Source of the DNA: Peteryoungia algae
GTDB lineage: Bacteria; Pseudomonadota; Alphaproteobacteria; Rhizobiales; Rhizobiaceae
Length of the DNA: 64,000 nucleotides
Assembly (NCBI RefSeq): GCF_030369675.1
Contig: NZ_CP128477.1
Location: forward strand, 2,956,001 to 3,020,000
Direction: 5' to 3'
A model generated the notes under the pieces. It was not told where the DNA came from, searched no databases, and saw only the letters and a list, made by a program, of their open reading frames with translations. Each line of letters begins with the position of its first letter. The first letter of the stretch is position 1. Shown in pieces: positions 35,915-46,942 of the stretch. The position numbers were made by a program, and so were the translations under genes.

Positions 35915-37666
35915 ATGCAGTTGACCCTGCTACAAGTATATTTCAAGGCCCTGAAATACCTTGCAAGCTACAGATTGCGGGTTTCACTCGTCGTCGCAGC
36001 GAACATCGTTCTTGCCGTCATCACGATCCTGGAGCCGATCCTCTTCGGGCGCATCGTCGATGCGATTTCCGAAAAGAAGGATGCCACTGGCATCCTGATC
36101 GCCTGGGGCTGCTTCGGCGTATTCAACACCGTCGCCTATGTGCTCGTCGCCCGACAGGCGGACCGCCTAGCGCATGGTCGCCGAGCCGATCTTCTGACGG
36201 AATCCTTTGCCAAGATCATTTCCATGCCTCTCAGCTGGCACCACCAGCGTGGCACCTCGAACGCCCTGCATACCTTGTTGCGCGCAGGCGAGACACTGTT
36301 CGGCCTTTGGCTGGAATTCATGCGGACTCATCTCGCGACCGCGGTTGCCCTGACCCTGCTGCTCCCGACAGCCTTCTCGATGGACGTGCGGCTGACGACC
36401 GTCCTGGTGGTGCTGGCCATCCTCTACGTCATCATCGGGCGAACGGTTATGGGGAAGACCAAGGAGGGGCAGGCCTCGGTGGAGGGGCACTATCACACGG
36501 TCTTTTCCCATGTGAGCGACTCGATCAGCAACGTCTCGGTCCTGCACAGCTACAACCGCATCGAGGCAGAGACCCGAGCGCTGAAGGAATATACGACCAA
36601 GCTGCTCTCGGCCCAGTATCCGGTGCTCGACTGGTGGGCACTGGCCGGCGCCCTGAACCGCATCGCCTCGACGCTCTCGATGCTTGTCATCCTCGTGATC
36701 GGCACACTTCTGGTCCAGCGGGGCGAATTGAAGGTGGGCGACATCATTGCCTTCACCGGCTTTGCCACCCTTCTGATCGGGCGCCTCGATCAGATGATCA
36801 CCTTCGTCAACCAGATCTTCGAGGCGCGCTCCAAGCTGGAAGACTTCTACAAGCTGGAGGATGCCGTTCAGGAGCGCGAAGAACGCGCCGGTGCGGCAGA
36901 CCTCGAGCAGGTGCGCGGCGATGTGGAGTTCCGGGGTGTCTCCTTCGATTTCGCCTCCACCACGCAAGGCGTACGCAACATTTCCTTCCAGGCCCGTGCA
37001 GGACAGACGGTCGCCATTGTCGGCCCGACGGGCGCCGGCAAGACCACGCTCATCAACCTCCTGCAGCGGGTTTACGATCCCCAGGCGGGCCAGATCCTGA
37101 TTGATGGACAGGACATCGCCAAGGTGACACGCAAGTCGCTGCGCCATGCGATTGCGACCGTTTTCCAGGACGCCGGTCTGTTGAACCGCTCGATCAAGGA
37201 AAACATCCGCCTGGGGCGCGAAGACGCAACCGAGGAAGAAATCATTCAGGCGGCAGAGGCGGCCGCAGCGACGGACTTCATCGAAAGCCGCATGATCGGC
37301 TACGACACCCATGTCGGGGAACGCGGCAATCGCCTGTCGGGCGGGGAGCGCCAGCGTATAGCGATCGCCCGCGCAATCCTCAAGAACGCGCCGATCCTTG
37401 TACTCGATGAAGCAACGAGCGCGCTCGATGTCGAAACCGAGGCTCGTGTGAAGGAAGCGATCGACCGGCTGCGCAAGAACCGCACAACCTTCATCATTGC
37501 CCACCGCCTCTCGACGATTCGTGAGGCCGATCTTGTCGTCTTCCTCGACCATGGCCAGGTAATCGAAATGGGCAATTACGACCAGCTGAGCGCGCTCGGC
37601 GGCCGATTCACCTCGCTGCTGCGTACCAGTGGTCTGCTCAAGGAAGAACCAAGCCCGGCAATCTGA
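35915..37666 (+). CDS. ndvA: beta-(1,2)-glucan export ABC transporter NdvA/ChvA
   Basis: A 583-residue half-transporter with fused membrane and ATPase domains, acting as a homodimer in the inner membrane to export cyclic beta-1,2-glucan. Six membrane segments occupy about 20-290. The ATPase part has Walker A GPTGAGKT (370-377), signature LSGGERQRIAIARA (near 478) and Walker B ILVLDEATSALD. The N-terminus MQLTLLQVYFKALKYLA is distinctive of NdvA/ChvA. ATG 35915 follows an AAAGGTG site. The synthase ndvB is on the same strand upstream, but pyc and a luxR-type gene on the other strand lie between, so ndvA must have its own promoter. Ten bases separate its end from the convergent photolyase gene. 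Confidence 0.96.
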   Translation: MQLTLLQVYFKALKYLASYRLRVSLVVAANIVLAVITILEPILFGRIVDAISEKKDATGILIAWGCFGVFNTVAYVLVARQADRLAHGRRADLLTESFAKIISMPLSWHHQRGTSNALHTLLRAGETLFGLWLEFMRTHLATAVALTLLLPTAFSMDVRLTTVLVVLAILYVIIGRTVMGKTKEGQASVEGHYHTVFSHVSDSISNVSVLHSYNRIEAETRALKEYTTKLLSAQYPVLDWWALAGALNRIASTLSMLVILVIGTLLVQRGELKVGDIIAFTGFATLLIGRLDQMITFVNQIFEARSKLEDFYKLEDAVQEREERAGAADLEQVRGDVEFRGVSFDFASTTQGVRNISFQARAGQTVAIVGPTGAGKTTLINLLQRVYDPQAGQILIDGQDIAKVTRKSLRHAIATVFQDAGLLNRSIKENIRLGREDATEEEIIQAAEAAAATDFIESRMIGYDTHVGERGNRLSGGERQRIAIARAILKNAPILVLDEATSALDVETEARVKEAIDRLRKNRTTFIIAHRLSTIREADLVVFLDHGQVIEMGNYDQLSALGGRFTSLLRTSGLLKEEPSPAI

Positions 37667-37676
37667 GGCTTTGGGA

Positions 37677-39215
37677 TCAGATGCTGTTGAGGCTTCCAAG
37701 TAGCTCGGTCGCATGCCTGCGGATCGCATCTTGCTTGAACGGATCCATGCGCCGCCACGTCGCATACATGTTCGAAAGCCGCGGATTGCGCGCAAGCTTT
37801 TCCGTGTTGCGATCGAGGAAATCCCAGTAGAGCGCATTGAAAGGACAGGCTTTGGGCCCGGTCGTCAGTTTCGGGTCGTAGCGACAGGCTCCGCAGAAAT
37901 TGCTCATCCGGTCGATGTATTTGCCACTCGCCGCGTAAGGCTTGCTCGCCATGATGCCGCCATCGCCATAGAGCGCCATGCCGAGCGTATTCGGCAGCTC
38001 GACCCACTCATAGGCATCGGAATAGACGGCAAGATACCATTCGCAGACCTCCGTCGGGTCGATCCCCGCCAGCATGGCGAAGTTGCCGGTCACCATCAGC
38101 CGCTGGATGTGGTGCGAATAGGCGTGTTCGATCGTGTCCCCGATGGCACCGGCCATGCAGGCCATGTCTGTCTTTGCCGTCCAGTACATCTGCGGCAGCG
38201 GACGCGAGGCAGAGAGATGGTTGAGACCGGCATAGTCGGGCATCTCGGTCCAGTAGATCCCGCGCACATATTCACGCCAGCCGAGGATCTGGCGGATGAA
38301 GCCCTCGACGGCATTGAGCGGCGCAAGCCCCTCGAACCACACCGCCTCTGCCCGCCGGATAACGTCGATCGGAAGCAGCAGGCCGGCATTCACGTAGGAT
38401 GAGATCAGCGAGTGGTAGAGAAAGGGCTCGCCCTTGACCATCGCGTCCTGATAGTCGCCGAAAGCGGGCAGGATCTCGTCGATGAACTGCTGCAGCTCGC
38501 TCTCGGCCTGAGCCGCGGTGACGGCAAAATGGAAGCTGTCGAGCGAGCCCATGTGATCGCTAAAACGCTCATCGATCATCGCCAGAACCGATGTCGTGAT
38601 CACATCCTTGGCGTGGCTGATCCGCTTCGGCCCCTTCAGCCCCTCGGCCGGTGGCTTGCGGTTTTCGGCATCGTAATTCCATTTGCCGCCAACAGGATCC
38701 TCGCCTTCCAGAAGCACCCGGTGGCGCCGGCGCATGTCGCGATAGAAATACTCCATGCGCAGCTGCTTGCGACCCTTGCGCCATTCGCGGAAGTCTTCGA
38801 TGGAACAGAGAAAGCGATCATCTTCCCGGATCTCGACCGGCACACCCAGGGACGTTTCCCAGCCTCTCATGTCCTCTGACAGGCGCCACTCCCCGCATTC
38901 CGTCGCGATGACGGACGATGCCCCGCTGGCGGCAAGCGCACGCGCAAGCTCGCCTTTCAGGCTCTGGGAGTTCTCAGGGTCGTCGAGCGTCACATAGCGC
39001 ACCTCGAAACCCTTGCCCCTCAGCTCTTCGGCGAAATGCCGCATGGCGGAAAAGAGAAAGGCGATCTTCTTCTTGTGGTGCTTCACATAGGTCGCTTCGC
39101 TCATGACCTCCGCCATGAGAACGATCGACGTCTCCGGATCCGCATCGGCAAGAGCAGACAGCGAGTGGCTCAGCTGATCGCCAAGAACGAGATGAATGCG
39201 GGAGGGCTTTACCAT
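37677..39215 (-). CDS. FeS-BCP class (6-4) photolyase, PhrB-like
   Basis: A 512-residue flavoprotein of the bacterial cryptochrome/photolyase family with an iron-sulfur cluster. Four cysteines, Cys353, Cys441, Cys444 and Cys457, repeat the spacing of the [4Fe-4S] ligands of Agrobacterium PhrB (350, 438, 441, 454) with a constant +3 offset. The N-terminal DUF/Rossmann antenna domain begins IHLVLGDQLS. The FAD-binding helical domain includes REYVRGIYW and the HHIQRLMVTGNFAML segment. PhrB repairs (6-4) photoproducts by light. ATG 39215 overlaps the end of the upstream SDR gene by seven bases, so the two are coupled. Confidence 0.94.
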   Translation of the reverse strand: MVKPSRIHLVLGDQLSHSLSALADADPETSIVLMAEVMSEATYVKHHKKKIAFLFSAMRHFAEELRGKGFEVRYVTLDDPENSQSLKGELARALAASGASSVIATECGEWRLSEDMRGWETSLGVPVEIREDDRFLCSIEDFREWRKGRKQLRMEYFYRDMRRRHRVLLEGEDPVGGKWNYDAENRKPPAEGLKGPKRISHAKDVITTSVLAMIDERFSDHMGSLDSFHFAVTAAQAESELQQFIDEILPAFGDYQDAMVKGEPFLYHSLISSYVNAGLLLPIDVIRRAEAVWFEGLAPLNAVEGFIRQILGWREYVRGIYWTEMPDYAGLNHLSASRPLPQMYWTAKTDMACMAGAIGDTIEHAYSHHIQRLMVTGNFAMLAGIDPTEVCEWYLAVYSDAYEWVELPNTLGMALYGDGGIMASKPYAASGKYIDRMSNFCGACRYDPKLTTGPKACPFNALYWDFLDRNTEKLARNPRLSNMYATWRRMDPFKQDAIRRHATELLGSLNSI

Positions 39216-39925
39216 TCGATGGGCTGGCCGTCATAAGCGAAGAAGCCACCCGTCTGCGCCGGCTCGAGCCGATCCAGCACGGAAAGCATCCTTGCCACGC
39301 TCTCCGACGGCTGGATCCGGTCATGCCCCTTGGAAATGCCACCCGAGAAACCGGTATCCACTGATCCCGGATGCAGCGTCACCACCACACTCTTCGGCCG
39401 AAGCCTTGCAATTTCAATCGCCGAGGTCCGGGTGATCTGGTTCAGCGCCGCCTTGGCCGAGCGATAGGAAATCCAGCCGCCGAGCTTGTTATCACCGATC
39501 GAACCGACCCGCGCCGAAAGCGTCGCGAAGACGCTCTTGCCTTCATTGGAAAGCAGGGGCCCGAAATACTTCAGTGCCAGCGCTGGTCCAATCGCGTTCA
39601 GCGCGAACTGCGCCGCCATCACATGTGCCTGGATCGCCTTGATCGTCTTTTCCGGACCATTGCCGTCGATGACGAGCGCACCCGTCGCGCAGATCACCAG
39701 ATCGAACTTCAACTCCGCCTCGGAGAGCCGGGCTGCGGCGGCACCGACGCTGGCCTCGTCCGTAATGTCAAAGCCATCGCGGCTGCGCGACAGTTCCACG
39801 ACAGAGCCACATGCGGAGTCGGCCTTGATCGCCTCGACAAGAGCGCCCCCGATCCCTCCGCTCGCTCCGAGCACCAACGCACGGTAGCCGGGGTTGAGGG
39901 AGGTCATTCCAGAAAAGTCGGTCAT
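39209..39925 (-). CDS. SDR family oxidoreductase (CsgA-like)
   Basis: A 238-residue short-chain dehydrogenase/reductase. The cofactor motif is a GASGGIGG variant near residue 22-29, which fits NAD(P) binding. The catalytic-type Tyr/Lys pair lies in SYRSAKAALNQ (near 150). NAG is replaced by ATGALV, a deviation seen in the C-factor-like branch. The substrate is unknown. ATG 39925 has AGGAG six bases upstream. Its end overlaps the photolyase start by seven bases, an arrangement suggesting co-expression with DNA repair or light response rather than a shared reaction. Confidence 0.87.
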   Translation of the reverse strand: MTDFSGMTSLNPGYRALVLGASGGIGGALVEAIKADSACGSVVELSRSRDGFDITDEASVGAAAARLSEAELKFDLVICATGALVIDGNGPEKTIKAIQAHVMAAQFALNAIGPALALKYFGPLLSNEGKSVFATLSARVGSIGDNKLGGWISYRSAKAALNQITRTSAIEIARLRPKSVVVTLHPGSVDTGFSGGISKGHDRIQPSESVARMLSVLDRLEPAQTGGFFAYDGQPIEW

Positions 39926-39992
39926 CGCTAACTCCTGCAAGGTCACCGCTACCCACTACGGCAGGCAGCCCGACCGGATCAGGCAGATTGCC

Positions 39993-40799
39993 TCAGAGGG
40001 GCACAACGGCACCCGAGAAGGCCGGCATCTGGCCGGGATCGATCTCCATCAGCTGGCAGATGAGCCCCGCAATTTCGGTTTGCTTGATCGGCGTATCACG
40101 CTCGAGCCGGAACCCGACCGTGTAAAACGGCACCTCGGTCTCCTCTGGCGTCGGCCCCGCATGATTGCCATCGTCACCCATGCCATGATCGGCGGTGACG
40201 ATCACCGTGTAGCCGGCCTCGACCCAGCCCGGCAGATGTCGCGCAAGAAGGTCGCCCTGCATCCGAGCCGCATTTCGGTAGCCGATGCTGTCGCCCCCAT
40301 GCTTGTGGCCGGCATCGTCGACATTCATGGGGTGAAGCAGGAGAAAGTCCGGCGCCTTGGTATGGACCAGCCATTCTGCATCGGCGAAGAGATGGCTGTC
40401 CGGATAGTGATCGTCCCAGTAGAAGAGGCCATGCGTAATGTCACCGGCACCGTCGATCAGGATCCGGTCGCGATGGCGGTTGAACGGGAAGGAGACATAG
40501 AGCTCCGAGACCCAGTGATAGGCAGCCGCCGCCGTGACCATTCCCTGGGCGCGGGCGCGGGCAAAGAGATTGTCACCGATCGACCGGCGCACCACTCCGT
40601 TGCTGACGACGCCGTGGTCAACGGGCCGACGTCCCGTCAACAAGGTTTCGTAGAGCGGCCGGGACATGGCGGGCAGCTCGCAAGTCAGCTTGCGGACATC
40701 GGCCCGACCGGCCAGGACGAGGCCTTCCATATAGCCGAGACAGGTACGGGCCACGTCGTAACGCAGCCCGTCGAGAACGATCAAGATCACTTTGCGCAT
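39993..40799 (-). CDS. alkaline-phosphatase-superfamily phosphodiesterase/nucleotide pyrophosphatase
   Basis: A 268-residue protein of the type I phosphodiesterase/nucleotide pyrophosphatase family. The metal site begins with VILIVLDGLRYD near the N-terminus and continues with TADHGMGDDGNHAG (near 195), typical of this superfamily. A Thr in the LLTGRRP segment may be the nucleophile. No signal peptide is visible, so it is probably cytoplasmic; the substrate is unknown. I chose ATG 40799, which starts directly at the conserved MRKVIL; an ATG four codons upstream is equally possible. The photolyase-SDR pair follows 67 bases downstream on the same strand. Confidence 0.82.
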   Translation of the reverse strand: MRKVILIVLDGLRYDVARTCLGYMEGLVLAGRADVRKLTCELPAMSRPLYETLLTGRRPVDHGVVSNGVVRRSIGDNLFARARAQGMVTAAAAYHWVSELYVSFPFNRHRDRILIDGAGDITHGLFYWDDHYPDSHLFADAEWLVHTKAPDFLLLHPMNVDDAGHKHGGDSIGYRNAARMQGDLLARHLPGWVEAGYTVIVTADHGMGDDGNHAGPTPEETEVPFYTVGFRLERDTPIKQTEIAGLICQLMEIDPGQMPAFSGAVVPL

Positions 40800-40845
40800 G
40801 GCAGGCACCATGCCACGCCATGTGTGAAACGCAAGCGACAGCGCA

Positions 40846-41703
40846 TCAGAGGATCGGCTTGCCGCCGGTCACCGCAATCGTCGCGCCGGAAACATAGCTC
40901 GAAAGCGGATCGGCCAGCATCACATAGGCCGTCTGCAATTCGGCGGGCTGGCCCGGGCGCCCCATGGGCACCTGCTTGCCGAAGTTCTTCACCGATTCCT
41001 CGGGCATGGTCGACGGGATGAGCGGTGTCCAGATCGGGCCGGGTGCCACCGCGTTTGCACGAATCTTCCTGTCGGCCAGCATCTGCGCAAGACCCGCGGT
41101 AAAGTTCTGGATCGCACCCTTGGTGGTCGCATAGGCGAGCAGGGAAGGGTTCGGGCTATCCGAATTGATGGACGCCGTATTGATGATCGAACCACCATTC
41201 TTCATGTGCGCAACGGCAGCCTTGGTCAGATAGAACATTGCATGGATATTGACGCGGAAGGTAAGCTCCCATTCTTCATCAGGGATCTCGGAAATGTCGC
41301 TGAAACTCGCCTGATGGGCAGCATTGTTGACGAGGATATCGACACCGCCGAGTTGACGAACCGCCGTGTCAACGATCTCGCGACAGTGATCCGCATTCTG
41401 TATGTCGCCCCGGACCAGCACGGCCTTGCGGCCGGCCCTTTCGATCCAGCCGGCAGTTTCCTTGGCGTCCTCGTCTTCCTCGATATAGGAAATCAGCACA
41501 TCGGCGCCTTCGCGGGCATAGGCGATCGCTACCGCCCGGCCGATTCCGCTGTCACCGCCGGTGATGATTGCGTTGAGCCCTTCCAGCTTCCCCGAACCCT
41601 TGTAACTCTCCTCGCCATGATCCGGCCTCGGGGTCATGTCCGAGGTGCGCCCCGGCATCGGAACTTTTTTCTGCGAAAATGGAGGTGTCGGATAGTCGGC
41701 CAT
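40846..41703 (-). CDS. SDR family oxidoreductase (YghA-like, stress-associated)
   Basis: A 285-residue classical-extended short-chain dehydrogenase with a long N-terminal arm (about 1-40, PTPPFSQKKVPMPGRTSDM) that is diagnostic of the YghA/general-stress group. Cofactor motif TGGDSGIGRA (near 50), NNAAHQ (near 130) and the catalytic Tyr/Lys in YATTKGAI are present. The substrate is unknown. ATG 41703 has GAGGAGA six bases before it. A GGAAC-N16-GGTT element at 41735-41760 suggests EcfG control, which fits the family's association with general stress in rhizobia. Confidence 0.9.
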   Translation of the reverse strand: MADYPTPPFSQKKVPMPGRTSDMTPRPDHGEESYKGSGKLEGLNAIITGGDSGIGRAVAIAYAREGADVLISYIEEDEDAKETAGWIERAGRKAVLVRGDIQNADHCREIVDTAVRQLGGVDILVNNAAHQASFSDISEIPDEEWELTFRVNIHAMFYLTKAAVAHMKNGGSIINTASINSDSPNPSLLAYATTKGAIQNFTAGLAQMLADRKIRANAVAPGPIWTPLIPSTMPEESVKNFGKQVPMGRPGQPAELQTAYVMLADPLSSYVSGATIAVTGGKPIL

Positions 41704-41734
41704 GGGTCTTCTCCTCGTTGATGTGTCGAGGGTC

Positions 41735-41760
41735 AAACCGATGAGCCATGGATGGGTTCC
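41735..41760 (-). promoter_or_regulatory. EcfG-like promoter of the YghA-type SDR gene
   Basis: On the minus strand GGAAC (41760-41756) and GGTT (41739-41736) are separated by 16 bases, near the consensus GGAAC-N16-17-CGTT. It lies about 33 bases upstream of the SDR start codon, a sensible distance. One -10 base deviates, so confidence is moderate. Confidence 0.55.
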
Positions 41761-41778
41761 GGGCGAATAGCCGCTATG

Positions 41779-41810
41779 AAACAGATGGCCGGCATAGTGC
41801 CGGCCATCTG
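41779..41810 (-). terminator. terminator of the galactoside operon
   Basis: A perfect 12-bp stem (CAGATGGCCGGC with GCCGGCCATCTG) around a 5-base loop lies 12 bases beyond the GH42 stop. Reading with the operon it is followed by TTTCAT, a short T tract. Confidence 0.75.
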
Positions 41811-41821
41811 GAGATCACCGA

Positions 41822-43752
41822 TCAGGCGCGCCAGGCGGCAACCGCCTGCGGCTTCAACACCGCCTCCCCGAGCAGCGGATCAGCTCCCTCGGGAAGGGGC
41901 CAGTTTTCGGTCCCATAATTGAATGCGAAGACGAGGTCGCCACGGCGTCGGAGACGGATAGAATCTGGGACGCGCAGGGTCGCAACGCCTGCCTTCTTCG
42001 TCGCGAGTTCCAGCACCTCGGCCAGAAGTTCAGCATCGGCCCAGCAGGCGAGATAGAGCGTCTTTCCCTTTCCGGTCAGCGCCGGATCACCGTTCTCGAA
42101 GGTGGCGAGAACCGAAGCCGAGGTCTCGATATATTCCCGCCAGCGAATGGCCCGGCCCGAAACGGCGCCGGACACACCATCCGAGAGCCCCGGTCGCATC
42201 GAGGAGACCTGGATCACGCGATTGCCGGTCAAATTACCAAGCGGACCGGGCGGCAGCATGTCCGGAATACGGAAATTGCGGTCGCGCGAACCTGTGCGGG
42301 CGCCGATGACGACGACACCCTCCACTTTTTCGAGTTCCGCCTGCGCCGCTTCGCTGACTTCCGTCATACAGGGCACGACGACAAGCGGGTAACCTTCCAG
42401 CGAAGCGCCCGGACGAACGAAATCCACGTTGAGGCCAAGATGGCGCAGCGCCTCGTACCAGCGGAAGCAGAGTTCCTCGTAGCGGAAATCCTTGCCCTGC
42501 GGCTGGATCATCGTCGACCAGTAGCTCTGGTAGTCGAAAACGAGCGCGACAGGTGCCTGGCTCGTTTCAGGAAGCGCGCCGAGCGCCGCCAGCTCCTCCG
42601 AGACCTGCATGGCCTCGCGGCCGCCCGGCGACCATTCGTCGAGACCCGGCAGGTTCAGCCCAGCATGCATCTGTTCCTGCGCGAACGGTGCCTGGCGCCA
42701 GCGGAAATAGCTGACGACGTCAGCACCATGCGCCAGCGCTTCCCATGTCCACAGCCGCACCATGCCGGGCTTCGGCACGGGGTTCCACGGTGCCCAATTC
42801 ACCGGGCCCGGCTGCTGCTCCATCACCCAGAAGCGACCCTTGCCGACGGCACGGTAGAGATCGTGGTGATAGGGAGCGATATCCGGGTGCGAGGTCTCGG
42901 CCCAGCGATTGCGCTCTTCTTCCGTGAACGGAAACTTCTCGACGAAGCCGATCGGATAGCTGTCCCAGGAGGCGAGATCGAGGTTGTCGCCGACCTTGAA
43001 GTGGTCGAAATCCGAGACGAAGCCCATGAAGTTATGGGTGATCCAGCGGCCTGGCGAATGCTTGCGGATGATCTCGCACTGCATCTTGTCGTAAGCCGCG
43101 ACCTGATCCGAATGGAAGCGCCAGAAATCAAGACGGGTTGCCGGGTTCGGCTCCGTGACTGTGAGGTTGGGAAGAGCGACGTCGTCGAAGCTCGACAATT
43201 CCATCGACCAGAACACTGATCCCCAGGCTTCGTTCAGCTGATCGCTCGACTGGTAGCGCAGACGCAACCAGCGCTTGAAGCTTTTCAGATCCTCCGGTCC
43301 CCAGGAAATCGTCGTATCGTGGCAGCCGTATTCGTTGTCGGTCTGCCAGCCAACGATGCCGGGGTGTTCGCCGTAGCGCTTGGCGACGATCTCGACGATC
43401 CGGGCACTCTCCTTCCACCAGGTCTCCGACGAGAAGGTGTAATGCCGGCGAGAACCGAAGCCGCGCGGGCGGCCCTGTTCGTCATAGGGAATGATGTCGG
43501 GGCACTCGTCCACCAGCCACTTGGGTGGGGTGGCGGTCGGCGTGCCGAGCACGACCCTTAGCCCGGCTTCGTGCAGCACATCGATCGCGCGGTCGAGCCA
43601 TTCGAAGGTGAATGTTCCGCGCAAAGGTTCGAGGCGGGACCAGGCAAACTCACCGATGCGCACGAAGGAAATGCCGAGTTCACGCATCCGGCGCGCGTCG
43701 GTTCGCCACCGGTTTTCATCCCAGTGTTCCGGATAGTAGCAGACGCCCAGCA

Positions 43753-43753
<1 letters not shown>
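41822..43753 (-). CDS. GH42 beta-galactosidase
   Basis: A 643-residue glycoside hydrolase of family 42. It begins LGVCYYPEHWDENRW, the family N-terminus. The acid/base is Glu141 in QTDNEYGCHD and the nucleophile Glu312 in FWVMEQQPG, followed by the trimerisation and C-terminal beta domains. It has no signal peptide, so it acts on imported galactosides. The start overlaps the stop of the ABC ATPase gene by one base (TAATG). It is the last gene of an importer operon that also encodes a GH36 alpha-galactosidase. Confidence 0.95.
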
Positions 43754-44836
<1,083 letters not shown>

Positions 44837-44844
<8 letters not shown>

Positions 44845-46942
44845 GGGTCTTGCCTCCCTTGATCGCTTCGAGTTCGAGGAGAAGAGCACTTTCGGGTGTC
44901 AGCATCGGCAGCGGCAGCCCGGCAAGTCCGGCACTGGAAAGCGCGAAAGTGACAGCCCCGGAAAGCAGCGCTTTCTGACCCTCGGAGATACGGATGAATT
45001 GTGGCTCTGCCGGCAGCACGGACTTGATCCGCCATTGGCCGCCGAACTGCGTTACCTGCTCGGGCAGGCGCAAGGGTGCTGGCTGTTCCCCCACCATTTG
45101 CGGCCCCTGGGCGACGACAAGCACGATCTTCTCGGCCGAAGCCGCACCCCAGACGTATCGACCATCGATAGGCTCCATCCGGAAACCGGCGCCCGGCGCG
45201 TGGAAGAGGTGGCGCAGCTGCTTGTAGCGCTCGATATAGACCTTGAGCTCGGCGCGCTCTTCGTCGGTCAGGTCCAGCGGGTTGAGCTCGACGCCGAGGT
45301 GATAGCCCATCGCCACCAGCGCCCGGAAGGCAAGCGTGTGGCGGCGCCCGGTCTGATGGTTGGGCGACGCAGAAATATGGCTGCCCAGGATTTCCGGCGG
45401 CACGAAGACGGATGCGCCACGCTGTATCTCCAGCCTTTCCAGTGCGTCCGTGCAGTCCGACGTCCAGACGCGGTGCGTACGGGCGAGCGCACCGTAATCG
45501 ATCCGTCCCCCGCCCGACGCGCAGCTCTCGATCTCGACATCGGGATGGGCGGCGCGAATGCGATCCATCAGCGCATAGACCGCACGCGTCTGCGCGGCAA
45601 TCTTCGCCTTTCCGTCACGACCACCCGCATGGGTGAGATCGCGATTCATGTCCCACTTGATGTAGGACACCGCGTGCTGGGAGAGCACCGCGTCGATCTT
45701 GCCGAATAGATAGTCGGAGACCTCAGCGCGCGTCAGATTGAGCACCAGCTGCGTGCGCGATTCGAGAACCGGACGACCCTCGATGGTCAGCGCCCAGTCC
45801 GGATGCGCCTTGTAGAGATCCGAAACAGGATTGACCATTTCCGGCTCGAACCAGATGCCGAACTGCATGCCAAGCCCGGTAACATGGTCGACCAATGGTT
45901 TCAGGCCATCAGGGTATTTGCGCGCATCGATGTCCCAGTCGCCAAGACTGGTCGTGTCGTCGTCGCGCTTGCCAAACCAGCCGTCATCCAGCACGAAGCG
46001 CTCGATGCCGAGTTCAGCGGCAGCCGTCGCCTGGGCCTTCAACGAATCCATCTGGTGGCCGAAGTAATTGCCTTCCCAGGTATTGAGCGTGACGGGCCGC
46101 GGCGTCATCGTGCCACCCGGCCAGGTGATCAGTTCTTCGCGCACGAAGGCGTGGAAGTCTTCCGCATCCGCACCGGCATAGGCAATCGGGCTCTCATAGC
46201 TTTCGCCCGGTGCGAGGATGATCTCGCCGGGCTCGAACAACTCTCCGAGATGCACGAGGCGCTGGCCATCATCTGTCCGGTCGATCACCATCTGGTGGTT
46301 GCCGCTGAAGCCGAGCGTCACGCCGAAGATCTGGGTTTCGCTTTCGATGAACAGCATCGGGAAGCGGTCGTGTGATGTGCGGCCACGGCGGTTTTCCTGA
46401 ATCCAGGTACCATTGCCGAGAAGCTCACGCCGCGTCTGGAATTCCCGACCCCAGATCCCGGTGAAGCTCATCACCTGCAAGTCACCCGCAGGCGCAAGAA
46501 ATGTCCCGGCCATGCAGCGGTCCAGCTGGTAGTCCGTCTCGCCCCGGTTCGTCAGCTTCGTCGCCATCGATATGAGACCTGACGGGTGGGCTGTGAGCGT
46601 AATCGAAAGCGACAGCTTGGCCACGGGGTCGAGACCCGCAAGAATGGTCCGATGCCCGTCCCGGGAGAATTCCCAATTGCCGAACTGGGCGATGAAATCG
46701 CGTCCACCGCGATGGCCTGATATCGCCGGCCATCCAAAGAAGCCCATGCCACCAGTCGGCAGCAGAACCGCTGACGGCACTGCAACGTCCATACCGTTGA
46801 CGCGGCTCGACCGCTCGATCTCGAAGAGCGGATCAGTTTCTGCGGGTTCTGTTCCGAACGACAGGATTTCGGGCATGCCCAGTTCCGGCAGGCGCAGGCT
46901 CAGCGCCAGTTGCCCGGAATCGATGGTGACAATCTTGCTCAT
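44837..46942 (-). CDS. GH36 alpha-galactosidase
   Basis: A 701-residue cytoplasmic glycoside hydrolase of family 36 cleaving alpha-galactosides such as melibiose or raffinose-type sugars. The N-terminal beta-supersandwich covers about 1-285. The catalytic barrel has LDDGWFGKRDDD (318-329) and the nucleophile Asp431 in KWDMNRD. It also has SCASGGGRIDYG (473-484) and the acid/base Asp496 in TSDCTDALERLEIQ. The ATG at 46942 overlaps the upstream permease stop (ATGA). The 97 extra residues of the longer frame only shadow the permease gene. Presence inside a LacFG-like importer operon suggests the imported sugars carry alpha-galactosyl ends. Confidence 0.95.

Noticed and set aside
36167..37837. 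A 556-codon minus-strand frame opposite ndvA.
   Set aside because: It is a shadow of an intact ABC exporter and runs into the photolyase gene.
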